Notes: generated by a model from the sequence alone, not told the origin. A DNA stretch of 64,000 nucleotides from Chelativorans sp. ZYF759 (GCF_012911015.1 NZ_WVVV01000007.1:1-64000); one strand, 5' to 3'. Positions 8,523-17,011 are shown, numbered from the stretch's first letter. Numbers and translations: made by a program.

Positions 8523-8582
8523 GACCAGCCACCGGCCTGGCTCGCCGGGCCTGTGGAAACGCTGCCAGCGCCTGCTTGGCGG

Positions 8583-8611
8583 TTGACAGCATGGGCCCCT
8601 TCGACTATCTC
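8583..8611 (+). promoter_or_regulatory. Promoter of the L36 gene
   Basis: TTGACA (8583-8588) and TATCTC (8606-8611) with a 17-base spacer, 78 bases before the L36 start codon. The match to the -35 consensus is perfect. Confidence 0.65.
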
Positions 8612-8688
8612 CCCCGCAACCGGCGCGCTTGATGGCGTGTCATTGTGTTTGGCCCGGGTAGGGCGACAGGAACATTCGGGCAGGACCA

Positions 8689-8814
8689 ATGAAGATCAAG
8701 AACTCGCTCAAGGCGCTGAAGGCCCGTCACCGCGAATGCCGCATGGTGCGTCGCAAGGGCCGCGTCTACATCATCAACAAGGCTGATCCGCGCTATAAGG
8801 CCCGTCAGGGCTGA
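8689..8814 (+). CDS. rpmJ: Ribosomal protein L36, zinc-free (C-) form
   Basis: A 41-residue gene read directly from the sequence; the product starts [17 protein letters not shown] and ends [10 protein letters not shown]. It binds 23S rRNA in the large subunit. The zinc-binding C-x2-C-x12-C-x4-H set of ordinary L36 is absent (only one Cys remains), which places it in the C- or YkgO-type. In Escherichia coli this form is the zinc-starvation copy, but many alphaproteobacteria carry only this type, so zinc control should not be assumed. No Zur-like palindrome is seen upstream. The gene has its own promoter. Confidence 0.95.
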   Translation: MKIKNSLKALKARHRECRMVRRKGRVYIINKADPRYKARQG

Positions 8815-8855
8815 AGCGCACTTCGCCTTCACGTCTATTTCACTTCCAGTACGGC

Positions 8856-8881
8856 ATGGGCGGGACTAATCTCCCGCCCAT
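8856..8881 (+). other. Hairpin overlapping the start codon of the TPR gene
   Basis: atgggcggg (8856-8864) and cccgcccat (8873-8881) form a perfect 9-bp stem with an 8-base loop; TTTTT follows at 8886-8890. It may terminate the L36 transcript and also hide the first codon of the next gene. Confidence 0.55.
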
Positions 8882-9473
8882 GCGCTTTTTGTCGATTCTC
8901 TGGCTGTCATTCCTGATCGGCATCTCCGCCGCGGTTCCGGCTGCCCATGCGCAGCAGAGGCACTCGACGCCGGTCGCCATTCCCACAGACCGCGCTGAAC
9001 GGGTCGAGGAACTTTTCTCCGAACTCAGGCGCGCCCGCAACGAAGCTTCGGCGCAGCGGATAGCCAACCGCATCTGGCGTGAGTGGTTTCGCTCCGGCAG
9101 CGCCTCGATCGACTTCCTGATGCAGCGGGCGGATGCCGCGATGAAGGCGCGCAACCACGATGCAGCCCTGGATCTCCTCGACCAGGTCGTGACGCTGGCG
9201 CCCGAATATGCCGAGGGCTGGAATCGTCGGGCGACGGTCCACTTCATGATGGAGGACTATGCGAAGTCGATGTCGGACATCGAGAGGACCTTGCGCCTTG
9301 AGCCCCGGCATTTCGGTGCGCTTGGCGGAATGGCTCGCATCCTGAAGCAGAGCGGCCGCAAGGAGCTCGCGCTTGAAGCCTATATGCGCGTGCTCGACGT
9401 CTACCCGATGCTGCGCAGCGCGCAGTCCGAGGTAGGGGAGTTATCGGAGGAACTTGCGGGGCAGGGCATCTAA
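8880..9473 (+). CDS. Secreted TPR-repeat protein
   Basis: A 197-residue protein with a clear signal peptide (RFLSILWLSFLIGISAAVPA, cut after AHA at residue 24), so it is periplasmic. The body has at least three TPR-like helical pairs between about residues 75 and 175 (for example NHDAALDLLDQVVTLAPEYAEGWNRRATVHFMMED and the next repeat). It ends in an acidic-polar tail. TPRs mediate protein contacts; no partner is evident. The start is set by the signal peptide; it has no good ribosome binding site and the ATG falls inside a hairpin (8856-8881). The next gene starts 60 bases downstream. Confidence 0.75.
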   Translation: MRFLSILWLSFLIGISAAVPAAHAQQRHSTPVAIPTDRAERVEELFSELRRARNEASAQRIANRIWREWFRSGSASIDFLMQRADAAMKARNHDAALDLLDQVVTLAPEYAEGWNRRATVHFMMEDYAKSMSDIERTLRLEPRHFGALGGMARILKQSGRKELALEAYMRVLDVYPMLRSAQSEVGELSEELAGQGI

Positions 9474-9533
9474 CTGCCGTCGAGACGCGTAATATCCTGA
9501 TCGCGCCTCCACACTCCAGCACTCCGAACCCCC

Positions 9534-10598
9534 ATGCATCTGCTACTTGCCGCTATCGGATTCATCGTTGCCCTTGCGGCCGCCCTCTTCGGCGTGAGCC
9601 GGGTCGGCGCCCATCTGATCGAAGCCCGCAACCCGCCTGTCGGACAGTTCGCAACGGTCGCCGACACCCGGCTTCACCATGTTCATGTACCCGCCAGCGG
9701 AGAGGCCGACCTGCCGCCCGTCGTCTTCATTCACGGCGCCAGCGGAAATCTGCTCGACCAGATGGTGCCCATCCGTCCGCTTCTCGAAGGAAGGTCCGAG
9801 ATGCTTTTTGTCGACCGCCCCGGTCACGGATGGTCGGACCGCGGAGGACCGGCGAATGCCACGCCGTCCGGCCAGGCCGCGGCCATTGCCGCGCTCATGG
9901 AGGCGTATGGCATGGAGGACGCGATCGTGGTGGGCCACTCGTTCGGCGGAGCCATCGCGGCTGCCTTCGCCCTCGATCATCCCGAGAAGACGCGCGGGCT
10001 CGTGTTCCTTTCCGCCGCGACGCATCCATGGCCGGGCGCAGGCACGTCCTGGTACTATGAGGTCGCGGCCACGCCGATCCTCGGTCATCTGTTTGCCGAG
10101 ACCCTGGCCTGGCCCGGGGGCGCGTTGCGCATGCGCCAGGCCTCGGCCTGCGTGTTCTCGCCCAACCCGCTTTCCGAAGGCTATCTCAAGGATGCCGCGA
10201 TCGAACTGGTGCTGCGCCCGCGCAGCTTCCGCGCCAATGCCATCGACGTTGCGGGCCTCTATGACCATGTCGTGGAGATGGCCCCGCGCTACGGCGAGAT
10301 CGCCGCGCCCACCGTGGTGATCACCGGCGATCACGATACGGTCGTCTTTGAAGAAATCCACTCAAGGGGGCTGGCCCGCGACATCCCGGGTGCCGAGTTG
10401 GTCTGGATCGAGAATATGGGACACAAGCCGGACTGGACCGCGCCCGACCTCGTGCTGGCCGCGATCGAGAAAGTCGCAGGCCGCGACAGGGATCTCCAGG
10501 CTGTAGCCGCCCAGATCGAGGCACGGGTTTCCACCGATGCGCATGGGCCCCTGGATGCCTGCCCCGTTGAACGCCCGACGGAAGGGGTTAGCTCCTGA
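9534..10598 (+). CDS. Alpha/beta hydrolase with N-terminal membrane anchor
   Basis: A 354-residue alpha/beta-hydrolase. An N-terminal hydrophobic stretch (residues 2-20) looks like a membrane anchor. The fold is marked by VVFIHGASGN (oxyanion, about 63), LFVDRPGHGWS and the nucleophile elbow GHSFGG with Ser136. Asp268 in GDHD and His297 in MGHKPDW complete the triad. The C-terminal tail after residue 320 is not part of the fold. Substrate unknown; it could be an esterase, lipase or epoxide-type hydrolase. It converges on pyk. Confidence 0.85.
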   Translation: MHLLLAAIGFIVALAAALFGVSRVGAHLIEARNPPVGQFATVADTRLHHVHVPASGEADLPPVVFIHGASGNLLDQMVPIRPLLEGRSEMLFVDRPGHGWSDRGGPANATPSGQAAAIAALMEAYGMEDAIVVGHSFGGAIAAAFALDHPEKTRGLVFLSAATHPWPGAGTSWYYEVAATPILGHLFAETLAWPGGALRMRQASACVFSPNPLSEGYLKDAAIELVLRPRSFRANAIDVAGLYDHVVEMAPRYGEIAAPTVVITGDHDTVVFEEIHSRGLARDIPGAELVWIENMGHKPDWTAPDLVLAAIEKVAGRDRDLQAVAAQIEARVSTDAHGPLDACPVERPTEGVSS

Positions 10599-10637
10599 AG
10601 CCGCGGCCGGCGGGCATCCAGCTGAATTCCAGACCGC

Positions 10638-12074
10638 TCAGATGCCGCCCTGGCCCTTCGTATCGACATAGGCGATGCGCAGCATGTTGGTCGCCCCCGG
10701 CGTGCGCAAAGGGACGCCCGCCGTCACGATGACCCGTTCTCCATCCTGCGCGAAGCCTTCTTCGACGGCGATGCGGCAGGCGCGATTGACGACGTCGTCG
10801 AGGTCCGTCGCGTCATCCGTCACCACGCAATGCGTTCCCCAAAGCAGCGACAGCCGCCGGGCCGTCGCGACGACGGGAGACAGCGCAATGATGGGAACTT
10901 GCGGCCGTTCGCGGGCGGCGCGTATGCCGGTCGTGCCGGAACCGGTGTAGCAAATGATGGCGGCCAGCTTGAGCGTCTCGGCGATCTGGCGCGCGGCCAG
11001 CGAAATCGCGTCGGCACCGGTCGGCTCGGGCTCGGAACGCTGGGCGTTGATGATCGAGGGATAATTCGGATCGCGCTCGACCTGACGGGCGATGCGATCC
11101 ATCATCGCGACCGCCTCCACGGGATAGCTGCCGGCTGCCGATTCCGCCGACAGCATGACGGCGTCCGCGCCTTCGAAGACGGCGATCGAGACGTCGGATA
11201 CCTCGGCGCGCGTCGGCACTGGCGCGCTGATCATGGATTCCAGCATCTGCGTGGCGATGACGACGGGCTTGCCGGCCTTGCGGGCGGCGCGCGTGATCTG
11301 CTTCTGGATACCGGGTACGGCTTCCAGCGGCATCTCCACGCCCAGGTCGCCTCTGGCGACCATCAGCGCGTCGGAGAGTTCGATGATCTCATCGAGGCGG
11401 TGGACAGCCTGGGGCTTTTCGATCTTGGACATGATGCCCGCGCGCCCGCGGGCGATCTTGCGTACTTCGGCCAGATCGTCCGGCCGCTGAACGAAGGACA
11501 GTGCGATCCAGTCGACATCGGCGGCAAGGGCAGCGTCGAGATCCTTGCGATCCTTGTCGGTAAGTGCGCCGACGGGCAAATCGGTGTCTGGAAGGCTGAT
11601 GCCCTTGCGATCCGAGATCTTCGTTCCGGAGATGACCTTCGCGCGGATCGATTTGCCGTCGCAGGCGATCGCCTCCATTTGCAGGCGTCCGTCATCGATC
11701 AGCAACCGGTGACCGGGCTCCACCGATTTGAGGATCTCTGGATGCGGCAGCTGCACGCGGGTCGAGTCGCCCGGCGCCGGGTTGCTGTCGAAAGTGAATT
11801 CCTGGCCGGCCACCATCTCCTGCGCACCGTCGGCAAATGCGCCGACACGCAGCTTGGGCCCTTGCAGATCGGCCAGGATACCGATGGCTCGCCCCAGATC
11901 CTTCTCGACCGTTCGGATGCGTTCGATCAGCGTGCGCATCAAGTCATGGTTGGTGTGACTCATATTGATGCGAAAAACATCTGCGCCCGCTTCGAACAGG
12001 CGCCTGATCACTGCTTCATCTGATGATGCAGGCCCCAGCGTGGCCAGGATTTTTACCTTGCGGCTACGTCTCAT
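10638..12074 (-). CDS. pyk: Pyruvate kinase
   Basis: A 478-residue pyruvate kinase, catalysing phosphoenolpyruvate plus ADP to pyruvate plus ATP. The N-terminus RRSRKVKILATLGPAS, the RINMSH motif, the catalytic IMSKIEKPQAV with its Lys, MVARGDLGVEMP and MLSAESAAGSYP are all present. The barrel, B domain and the C-terminal allosteric domain (about 340-478) are complete. Its start codon overlaps the stop of the DUF1036 gene by four bases, so it is translated from the same transcript. Confidence 0.97.
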   Translation of the reverse strand: MRRSRKVKILATLGPASSDEAVIRRLFEAGADVFRINMSHTNHDLMRTLIERIRTVEKDLGRAIGILADLQGPKLRVGAFADGAQEMVAGQEFTFDSNPAPGDSTRVQLPHPEILKSVEPGHRLLIDDGRLQMEAIACDGKSIRAKVISGTKISDRKGISLPDTDLPVGALTDKDRKDLDAALAADVDWIALSFVQRPDDLAEVRKIARGRAGIMSKIEKPQAVHRLDEIIELSDALMVARGDLGVEMPLEAVPGIQKQITRAARKAGKPVVIATQMLESMISAPVPTRAEVSDVSIAVFEGADAVMLSAESAAGSYPVEAVAMMDRIARQVERDPNYPSIINAQRSEPEPTGADAISLAARQIAETLKLAAIICYTGSGTTGIRAARERPQVPIIALSPVVATARRLSLLWGTHCVVTDDATDLDDVVNRACRIAVEEGFAQDGERVIVTAGVPLRTPGATNMLRIAYVDTKGQGGI

Positions 12075-12550
12075 CGAGTCCCCGTTCCCGTGATGGAGGC
12101 GCCGGGTGGGGGCCCCTCATCGGTCAATTGCACCATCCAGCTGGATTGGTCGCCGGTGTCGTATTCCTGGAAGCCCGCGCGCTGGAAGCCGCGCGCGAAG
12201 CAATCGCTCGTCCCGGCGATCTTGAACTCCCGGTCGGACACGCACATCGACACCGGGCCTTCCCAGCGGCCGCCCCGTTCCGCGTCTTCTGCATAGAGAT
12301 AGTAATATCTTGATGACAGCGGCCCTTCGATGAGCGTCTTGCAGGAAGATGCCTCTACGTGCCACCAGCCTTCGCTCAGCCAGCCCGCCTGTGCCCGATA
12401 GCCGATCGCGACGCCGACAAGCGACTGCGTCGCGTTGCAGACGCGAAAATCGGCATGGACAATGCCGGTTGCCGCGAACGAAGCGACGGTGGCGATCCCG
12501 AGCGCTCCCAGTAGTGACGCAATGCGCGTACGCGGCGCCAAGGATGACAT
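12071..12550 (-). CDS. DUF1036 secreted protein
   Basis: A 159-residue protein with a signal peptide (about residues 1-32, cut after the hydrophobic run ending VHA) and a DUF1036 body. Cysteines in FRVCNAT, SCKTL, SMCVSD and TSDCF could form two disulfides in the periplasm. An aromatic cluster (GWWHVEASS, SRYYYLYAE) suggests a compact beta fold. Function is unknown; the family is usually found next to pyk in rhizobia, which may reflect only transcriptional linkage. The ATG at 12550 is chosen; the upstream Met adds an unconserved segment before the signal peptide. Confidence 0.85.
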   Translation of the reverse strand: MSSLAPRTRIASLLGALGIATVASFAATGIVHADFRVCNATQSLVGVAIGYRAQAGWLSEGWWHVEASSCKTLIEGPLSSRYYYLYAEDAERGGRWEGPVSMCVSDREFKIAGTSDCFARGFQRAGFQEYDTGDQSSWMVQLTDEGPPPGASITGTGTR

Positions 12551-12652
12551 GGCGGGGCCTTTCGCCTGAAGACAAATCAGCATTCTCTTCCCCCCTTTTC
12601 AAAGAAGCGCGCACGCATGTCAACGCGAGCAGCAGCCGGATAAAGCGGCTGT

Positions 12653-12664
12653 CCGACCGGTCGG
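12653..12664. promoter_or_regulatory. Perfect palindrome ccgaccggtcgg, TetR-type operator candidate
   Basis: A 12-bp perfect palindrome between the divergent DUF1036-pyk and formylglutamate amidohydrolase genes. Its form is like known TetR-family operators. No TetR gene is in the window. Confidence 0.4.
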
Positions 12665-12767
12665 TTCGATTGACGCAAAGATTGACCAAATGGCGGCATT
12701 GCGCTGGCTATCGCTTCGTGGAAGACAGGAATCTCCGCCCTGCAATACAAATCGAGAGCTTTCCGGA

Positions 12768-13568
12768 ATGACCCGTACGGCGCTGTTTTCACCGTTCCAT
12801 ATGATCGACGGGGACAGGACGCGCGGAATGATTCTCATTGCCGACCATGCGCGACGCGACCTGCCGGACGAATACGCTTCGCTGGGCCTTCCGGCCGCCG
12901 AATTCGATCGGCACATCGCCTACGACATCGGTGTGGAGCCGGTCACGACCGGGCTTGCCCAGATGCTCGGCGTGCCGGCCATTATGGCAACCTATTCGCG
13001 CCTCCTGATCGATCCCAACAGGGGTGAGGACGATCCCACACTCATTCGCCAGCTCTATGACGGCACGATCGTGCCGGGCAATTACCCCATGCCGCCGGCC
13101 GAGCGCGAGAAGCGGCTCGCAGCCTTTCATAGGCCCTATCACGACGCGGTTTCCTCGCTGGTGAAGTCTGTGGCGACGGCCAGCGGAAAGTCGCCCTTCA
13201 TCGTATCCGTTCATTCCTTCACGCCCTCGATGCAGGGCATCGCGCGCCCATGGCACGCAGGGATCCTCTGGGACAGCGACGCCCGTGCCGCGCACTTGCT
13301 GATCGAGAGACTGTCCGCCGAAGTTGGGCTCGTGGTTGGTGACAACGAACCCTATGACGGTGCCCTGCGCGGGGATACGATGTTCCGTCATGCCATTGCC
13401 AATGGCTACGCTCATGCCTTGATCGAGATCCGTCAGGATCTCATTGCCGAGGAGAGGGGCGTTGCCGAATGGGTCGAGCGGCTGGGTCCGATCCTTGAAG
13501 AGATCGATGCCATGCCCGAGATACATGAGGTTCGCCGGTTCGGTTCGCGAACGGGCTCATTGGATTGA
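12768..13568 (+). CDS. N-formylglutamate amidohydrolase family protein
   Basis: A 266-residue protein of the N-formylglutamate amidohydrolase (HutG2-like) family. Markers are ILIADHARRDLP near residue 23, SRLLIDPNR near 80 and IVSVHSFTP near 145 with its His in the expected metal-binding region, and NEPYDG near 195. In histidine breakdown such enzymes release formate from N-formylglutamate, but no hut gene is nearby, so the true substrate may be another formyl or acyl amino acid. It sits 12 bases upstream of the DUF1244 gene in the same transcript. Confidence 0.8.
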   Translation: MTRTALFSPFHMIDGDRTRGMILIADHARRDLPDEYASLGLPAAEFDRHIAYDIGVEPVTTGLAQMLGVPAIMATYSRLLIDPNRGEDDPTLIRQLYDGTIVPGNYPMPPAEREKRLAAFHRPYHDAVSSLVKSVATASGKSPFIVSVHSFTPSMQGIARPWHAGILWDSDARAAHLLIERLSAEVGLVVGDNEPYDGALRGDTMFRHAIANGYAHALIEIRQDLIAEERGVAEWVERLGPILEEIDAMPEIHEVRRFGSRTGSLD

Positions 13569-13580
13569 CTGGAGGATGAC

Positions 13581-13889
13581 ATGACCGATCTTTCGCCCGA
13601 CCAGCAGCGAGACCTGGAAGCCGCAGCCTTTCGTCGGCTCGTGGCGCATCTGCGAGAACGGGGCGACGTGCAGAACATCGACATGATGAATCTCGCTGGT
13701 TTCTGCCGCAACTGCCTGTCGAACTGGTACCGCGAAGCGGCCGAGGAAAAGGGGCTGGCGCTGTCCAAGGACGAATCGCGCGAGATCGTCTACGGCATGC
13801 CGTACGAGGAGTGGCGCGCGCAGAACCAGCGGGAAGCCAGTTCCGATCAACTCAAGGCATTTGAGGAAAACCGTCCGAAGGACCATTGA
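13581..13889 (+). CDS. DUF1244 small protein
   Basis: A 102-residue DUF1244 protein. The conserved core HLRERGDVQNIDMMNLAGFCRNCLSNWYREAA holds a CRNC pair that could bind a metal or act in redox chemistry. The family is widespread in proteobacteria and has no accepted function. It follows the formylglutamate amidohydrolase with a GGAGG ribosome binding site, and a terminator (13916-13954) ends the transcript. Confidence 0.85.
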   Translation: MTDLSPDQQRDLEAAAFRRLVAHLRERGDVQNIDMMNLAGFCRNCLSNWYREAAEEKGLALSKDESREIVYGMPYEEWRAQNQREASSDQLKAFEENRPKDH

Positions 13890-13915
13890 CCGAGAGAGCC
13901 GGCTGGGGCAACGAA

Positions 13916-13954
13916 GCGGGCCAGCGGCCGCGTCCGCGCCGGCCCGCCCTTTCC
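13916..13954 (+). terminator. Terminator after DUF1244
   Basis: gcgggcc (13916-13922) and ggcccgc (13941-13947) pair, with further inner GC pairing, followed by cctttcct. It separates the upstream unit from gapR. Confidence 0.55.
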
Positions 13955-13982
13955 TAATAATAATCGTTTCCGGAGTGCCCAG

Positions 13983-14246
13983 ATGGCCGACGATATCACC
14001 CAGGAATCCTCACAGACCGTGGCCGCCGGCCAGCTTCGCGCCTTCATCGAGCGAATCGAGCGTCTCGAGGAAGAGAAGAAGACCATCTCCGATGACATCA
14101 AGGAGGTCTTTGCCGAGGCAAAGGGCAACGGCTTTGACGTGAAGGCGATGCGCACGATCATCCGTCTGCGCAAGAAGGAACAGGCCGAGCGCGAAGAAGA
14201 AGAAGCAATGCTCGACCTCTATATGGCCGCTCTCGGCATGGTCTGA
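13983..14246 (+). CDS. gapR: GapR-like nucleoid protein (DUF2312)
   Basis: An 87-residue basic and acidic helical protein of the DUF2312 family. In Caulobacter crescentus GapR clamps overtwisted DNA ahead of replication and transcription and stimulates topoisomerases. The helix [31 protein letters not shown] and the segment [22 protein letters not shown] carry the expected DNA-binding lysines and arginines and the tetramer-forming coil. It is monocistronic by position, after a terminator. Length matches the family. Confidence 0.9.
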   Translation: MADDITQESSQTVAAGQLRAFIERIERLEEEKKTISDDIKEVFAEAKGNGFDVKAMRTIIRLRKKEQAEREEEEAMLDLYMAALGMV

Positions 14247-14328
14247 GCGTCGCAACGGATGGGAACAGGCGGCATAAGCCGTTTGTCCCCGCTGCATTTT
14301 CCGCCGATTCCAGTCGCTGGGTGATCTC

Positions 14329-15234
14329 ATGGAACTGTGGATTCCCATCACCCTCGCCGCGGCATTCCTACAGAATTTGCGTTCGACGGCGCAAAAGCAT
14401 CTGAAGGGGGTGATGGGCACGACCGGCGCGACTTTCGTGCGATTCGGTTTCGGACTGCCTTTTGCCGCGCTCTTTCTCCTGTCGCTGCATCATGTCTGGG
14501 CGTTTCCTTATCCTCAGCCGGGCGCACCTTTTGTGTTTTGGGTCGTCGTCGGCGCGCTGACCCAGATCGCAGCGACCTTTCTGCTCATTCATCTCTTTTC
14601 CTTCCGCAATTTCGCGGTTGGCACCGCCTATTCGCGAACCGAGCCGGTGCAGGCGGCTGTTTTCGGCCTGCTGTTCCTGGGCGAGTTCGCGGGTGCTGGC
14701 GGCCTCGTGGCGATCGCCATCACGGTTGTCGGCGTCATGCTGATCTCGGTTTCCCAGATCTCGCTGAGCTGGCGCAATCTCGCGGTGTCGCTTGTCAGCC
14801 GCAACGCGCTGATCGGGCTTGCCTCGGGCACGCTCTTTGGCATCGCGGCGGTTGCCTATCGCGCGGCATCGCTCTCTCTGGGCGGGCCCAATTTCATGAT
14901 GCAGGCAGCCACGACGCTCTTCTTCACGATTCTCCTGCAGAGCGTCGTCATGCTGGGCTGGATGTTGTGGCGCGATCCGTTGGAGCTTCGCCGCATCGGC
15001 GCCGCGTGGAAGCCGTCGCTCTTCACCGGCTTCGTCGGGGCGACGGCTTCGTTCGGATGGTTTGCAGCCATGACGCTTCAGCAGGCGGCGATCGTCAAGG
15101 CGCTGGCGCAGGTCGAGATGATCTTCGCCTTTGCTTCCTCGGTCTTCTTCTTTCGTGAACGGATCAATGCCACGGAGATCGCGGGCTGCCTGCTGATCGT
15201 GGCCGGCATCATCGCGCTCGTCCTCATCGGCTGA
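14329..15234 (+). CDS. EamA/DMT-family transporter
   Basis: A 301-residue membrane protein with ten hydrophobic segments, in the two five-segment repeats typical of the EamA drug/metabolite transporter family. The repeated motif AYSRTEPVQAAVFGLLFLGE (around residue 100) and its counterpart KALAQVEMIFAFASSVFFFRE near the end match the family boxes. Such carriers export amino acids or other metabolites. It converges directly on the ABC permease gene: the two stop codons abut (15232-15234 and 15235-15237). Confidence 0.85.
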   Translation: MELWIPITLAAAFLQNLRSTAQKHLKGVMGTTGATFVRFGFGLPFAALFLLSLHHVWAFPYPQPGAPFVFWVVVGALTQIAATFLLIHLFSFRNFAVGTAYSRTEPVQAAVFGLLFLGEFAGAGGLVAIAITVVGVMLISVSQISLSWRNLAVSLVSRNALIGLASGTLFGIAAVAYRAASLSLGGPNFMMQAATTLFFTILLQSVVMLGWMLWRDPLELRRIGAAWKPSLFTGFVGATASFGWFAAMTLQQAAIVKALAQVEMIFAFASSVFFFRERINATEIAGCLLIVAGIIALVLIG

Positions 15235-16086
15235 TTAGCGGATGTATTGGGGGCGAAACCGGAAGCGCGATCGAGCTTCTTGCGGCAGGTGTCGGTTGAG
15301 CCGGCGGTTGGCGGCGCCGAATAGCCAGATGATGGCCAGCGTCAGGCCGATGAAATAGACCGCCACGATCGGGTAGCTGATGAAAGGATTGAAGGTCTGG
15401 TCGGCGAAATAGCGCGCGTAATAAAGGGCGTCGCCAGATTGCTGCCATGCCGGAAAGCCGGAAAAGAAGACCAGCGTCGTGGCATGGGTGAGAAAGATCG
15501 CCTCGTTGGTGTAGGAGGGCCAGGCTAGCCTCAGCATCGTTGGCCAAACGATCCGGCGAAAACGTGCCCAGCCACTCATGCCGTATGCGTCGGCCGCTTC
15601 TAGGTCGCCACGCGGAATCGCACGCAGCGCGCCGTAGAAAATCTCGGCCGTGTAGGCCGAAGTATTGAGCCAAAGGACCACGAGAGCGCCGGCCCAGGCG
15701 CGCGTCAGCCAGCGGGTCTCGGCGGTGATCTCTACGAAAAACAGGTTGATCACGAAGCCGGCGCGGGGCAGCAGCACGAAGGCCTCGTAGGCGAAAAAGA
15801 ACTGGATGAAGAGCGGCGAACCGCGGAACAGGAAGATGAAAGCTGCGGCTGGTCTCTGCAAAACCGCCCTTTCCGAAAACTTTCCGAGTGCAAGCGCCGT
15901 GGCAAGAAAGAAACCCGCGACAAGCGACACAACCGCAAGATACACGTTCCACATCAGGCCAGAAGCAATCAGGGCAAACTGATCGCAGAGCGTGATGTCC
16001 AGCCCGCGTGGCAGAAGCGGCTGCCCGAATTCGCGCCCCAGCGCGCGAAGGAAGTACCCTTCGAAGGATTCCCAGCAGGTTCTCAT
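15235..16086 (-). CDS. Polar amino acid ABC transporter permease, HisM-like
   Basis: A 283-residue permease of a PAAT-family importer. The EAA motif that contacts the ATPase is DAYGMSGWARFRRIVWPTM near residue 165, and six hydrophobic segments are predicted. The start at 16086 is fixed by the ATGA overlap with the upstream permease gene. It is the last gene of a four-gene operon running 18554 to 15235. Confidence 0.9.
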   Translation of the reverse strand: MRTCWESFEGYFLRALGREFGQPLLPRGLDITLCDQFALIASGLMWNVYLAVVSLVAGFFLATALALGKFSERAVLQRPAAAFIFLFRGSPLFIQFFFAYEAFVLLPRAGFVINLFFVEITAETRWLTRAWAGALVVLWLNTSAYTAEIFYGALRAIPRGDLEAADAYGMSGWARFRRIVWPTMLRLAWPSYTNEAIFLTHATTLVFFSGFPAWQQSGDALYYARYFADQTFNPFISYPIVAVYFIGLTLAIIWLFGAANRRLNRHLPQEARSRFRFRPQYIR

Positions 16087-16964
16087 AGACCTGCCTTTCG
16101 CATCCGTTCGCCGCCGGCTGTTGCCTGGCCAACGCTCAGCCGCCCCATCAATCGTTCGAAGCCGAACTGGCTGACCCACGTCAGCAGCAGGTAGAAGATG
16201 AGAACGACCAGGAAGTACCAGACGCGCCAGTCCGGATGGGGATAGGTATAGAGCGACGTCTTGGCGCCGCCCAATTCACGTGCCCAGAACACGATGTCCT
16301 GGATGCCGAGCAGGAAGAGCAGCGGCGTCGCCTTGATGAGAATCATCCAGAGATTGGAGAGGCCGGGCAGGGCATAAACCCACATCTGCGGCAGCAGTAC
16401 ACGCCGGAAGGCCTGTCCCCGCGTCATTCCGTAGGCCTCGGCCGTCTCAATTTGAGCCTTCGGCACCGCCTCCATCGCGCCACGCAGCGTGTTGGCGGCG
16501 AACGCTCCAAAGACGAGGGCAAAGGCCAAGAGTGCGAGACCGAAGGCATAGAAGTCATGCACCCACGACGGGGACGTCGATAGGGGTACCTTGGCGGCGG
16601 GGCAGACCAGGAAGTCGTTTCCGCGCCGGATCGGGAGGTCCCAGTCCGGGCATCGGATCTGGTGCATCAGAAATTCAAGGCTTTGGTCGACGGCGATGGG
16701 GACGAACAGGAAGAAGACGATGTCCGGCACACCCCGTACCATGGATGTGTATCCGGCACCGAACCACCTGAGCGGGGCGTAGCGGGATCGCTGAGCAAGT
16801 GCGCCGCCGAAGCCCAGCAGCAGGGAGGCTGGCGCCGCGAGCAAGATCAGGACGATGACGACGACAAAGGACCAGTAGAACGCGAGATGCGTCCCGCTCG
16901 TGAGGTAGCAGGCAAACCACTGCCACTGCGGCAGCGCGGAGGGATCGGCGCAAAAAGCGAACAT
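16083..16964 (-). CDS. Polar amino acid ABC transporter permease, HisQ-like
   Basis: A 293-residue permease paired with the next gene. The EAA loop is EAYGMTRGQAFRRVLLPQM near residue 195. Between the first and second halves it has an extra stretch of roughly 40 residues (around residues 90-130, containing RCPDWDLP and FLVCPAAK) with two cysteines that ordinary HisQ permeases lack; by position it should face the periplasm. It follows the binding-protein gene after a perfect 24-bp hairpin and ends in the four-base overlap with the second permease. Confidence 0.88.
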   Translation of the reverse strand: MFAFCADPSALPQWQWFACYLTSGTHLAFYWSFVVVIVLILLAAPASLLLGFGGALAQRSRYAPLRWFGAGYTSMVRGVPDIVFFLFVPIAVDQSLEFLMHQIRCPDWDLPIRRGNDFLVCPAAKVPLSTSPSWVHDFYAFGLALLAFALVFGAFAANTLRGAMEAVPKAQIETAEAYGMTRGQAFRRVLLPQMWVYALPGLSNLWMILIKATPLLFLLGIQDIVFWARELGGAKTSLYTYPHPDWRVWYFLVVLIFYLLLTWVSQFGFERLMGRLSVGQATAGGERMRKAGL

Positions 16965-16978
16965 GGCAGCTATCTAGA

Positions 16979-17002
16979 AGGGCGGCGCGTACGCGCCGCC
17001 CT
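16979..17002 (-). other. Perfect 24-bp palindrome between binding protein and permease genes
   Basis: A 12-bp arm (agggcggcgcgt) is followed without a loop by its complement, between the binding-protein stop and the permease start. Such hairpins commonly stabilise the upstream message or cut transcription into permease genes. There is no T run, so it is not a full terminator. Confidence 0.7.
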
Positions 17003-17011
17003 ATGTGGTCA

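Noticed and set aside
8689-8814. Zinc control (Zur) of the L36 gene
   Set aside because: No Zur-like palindrome is seen upstream and many alphaproteobacteria have only this zinc-free form.
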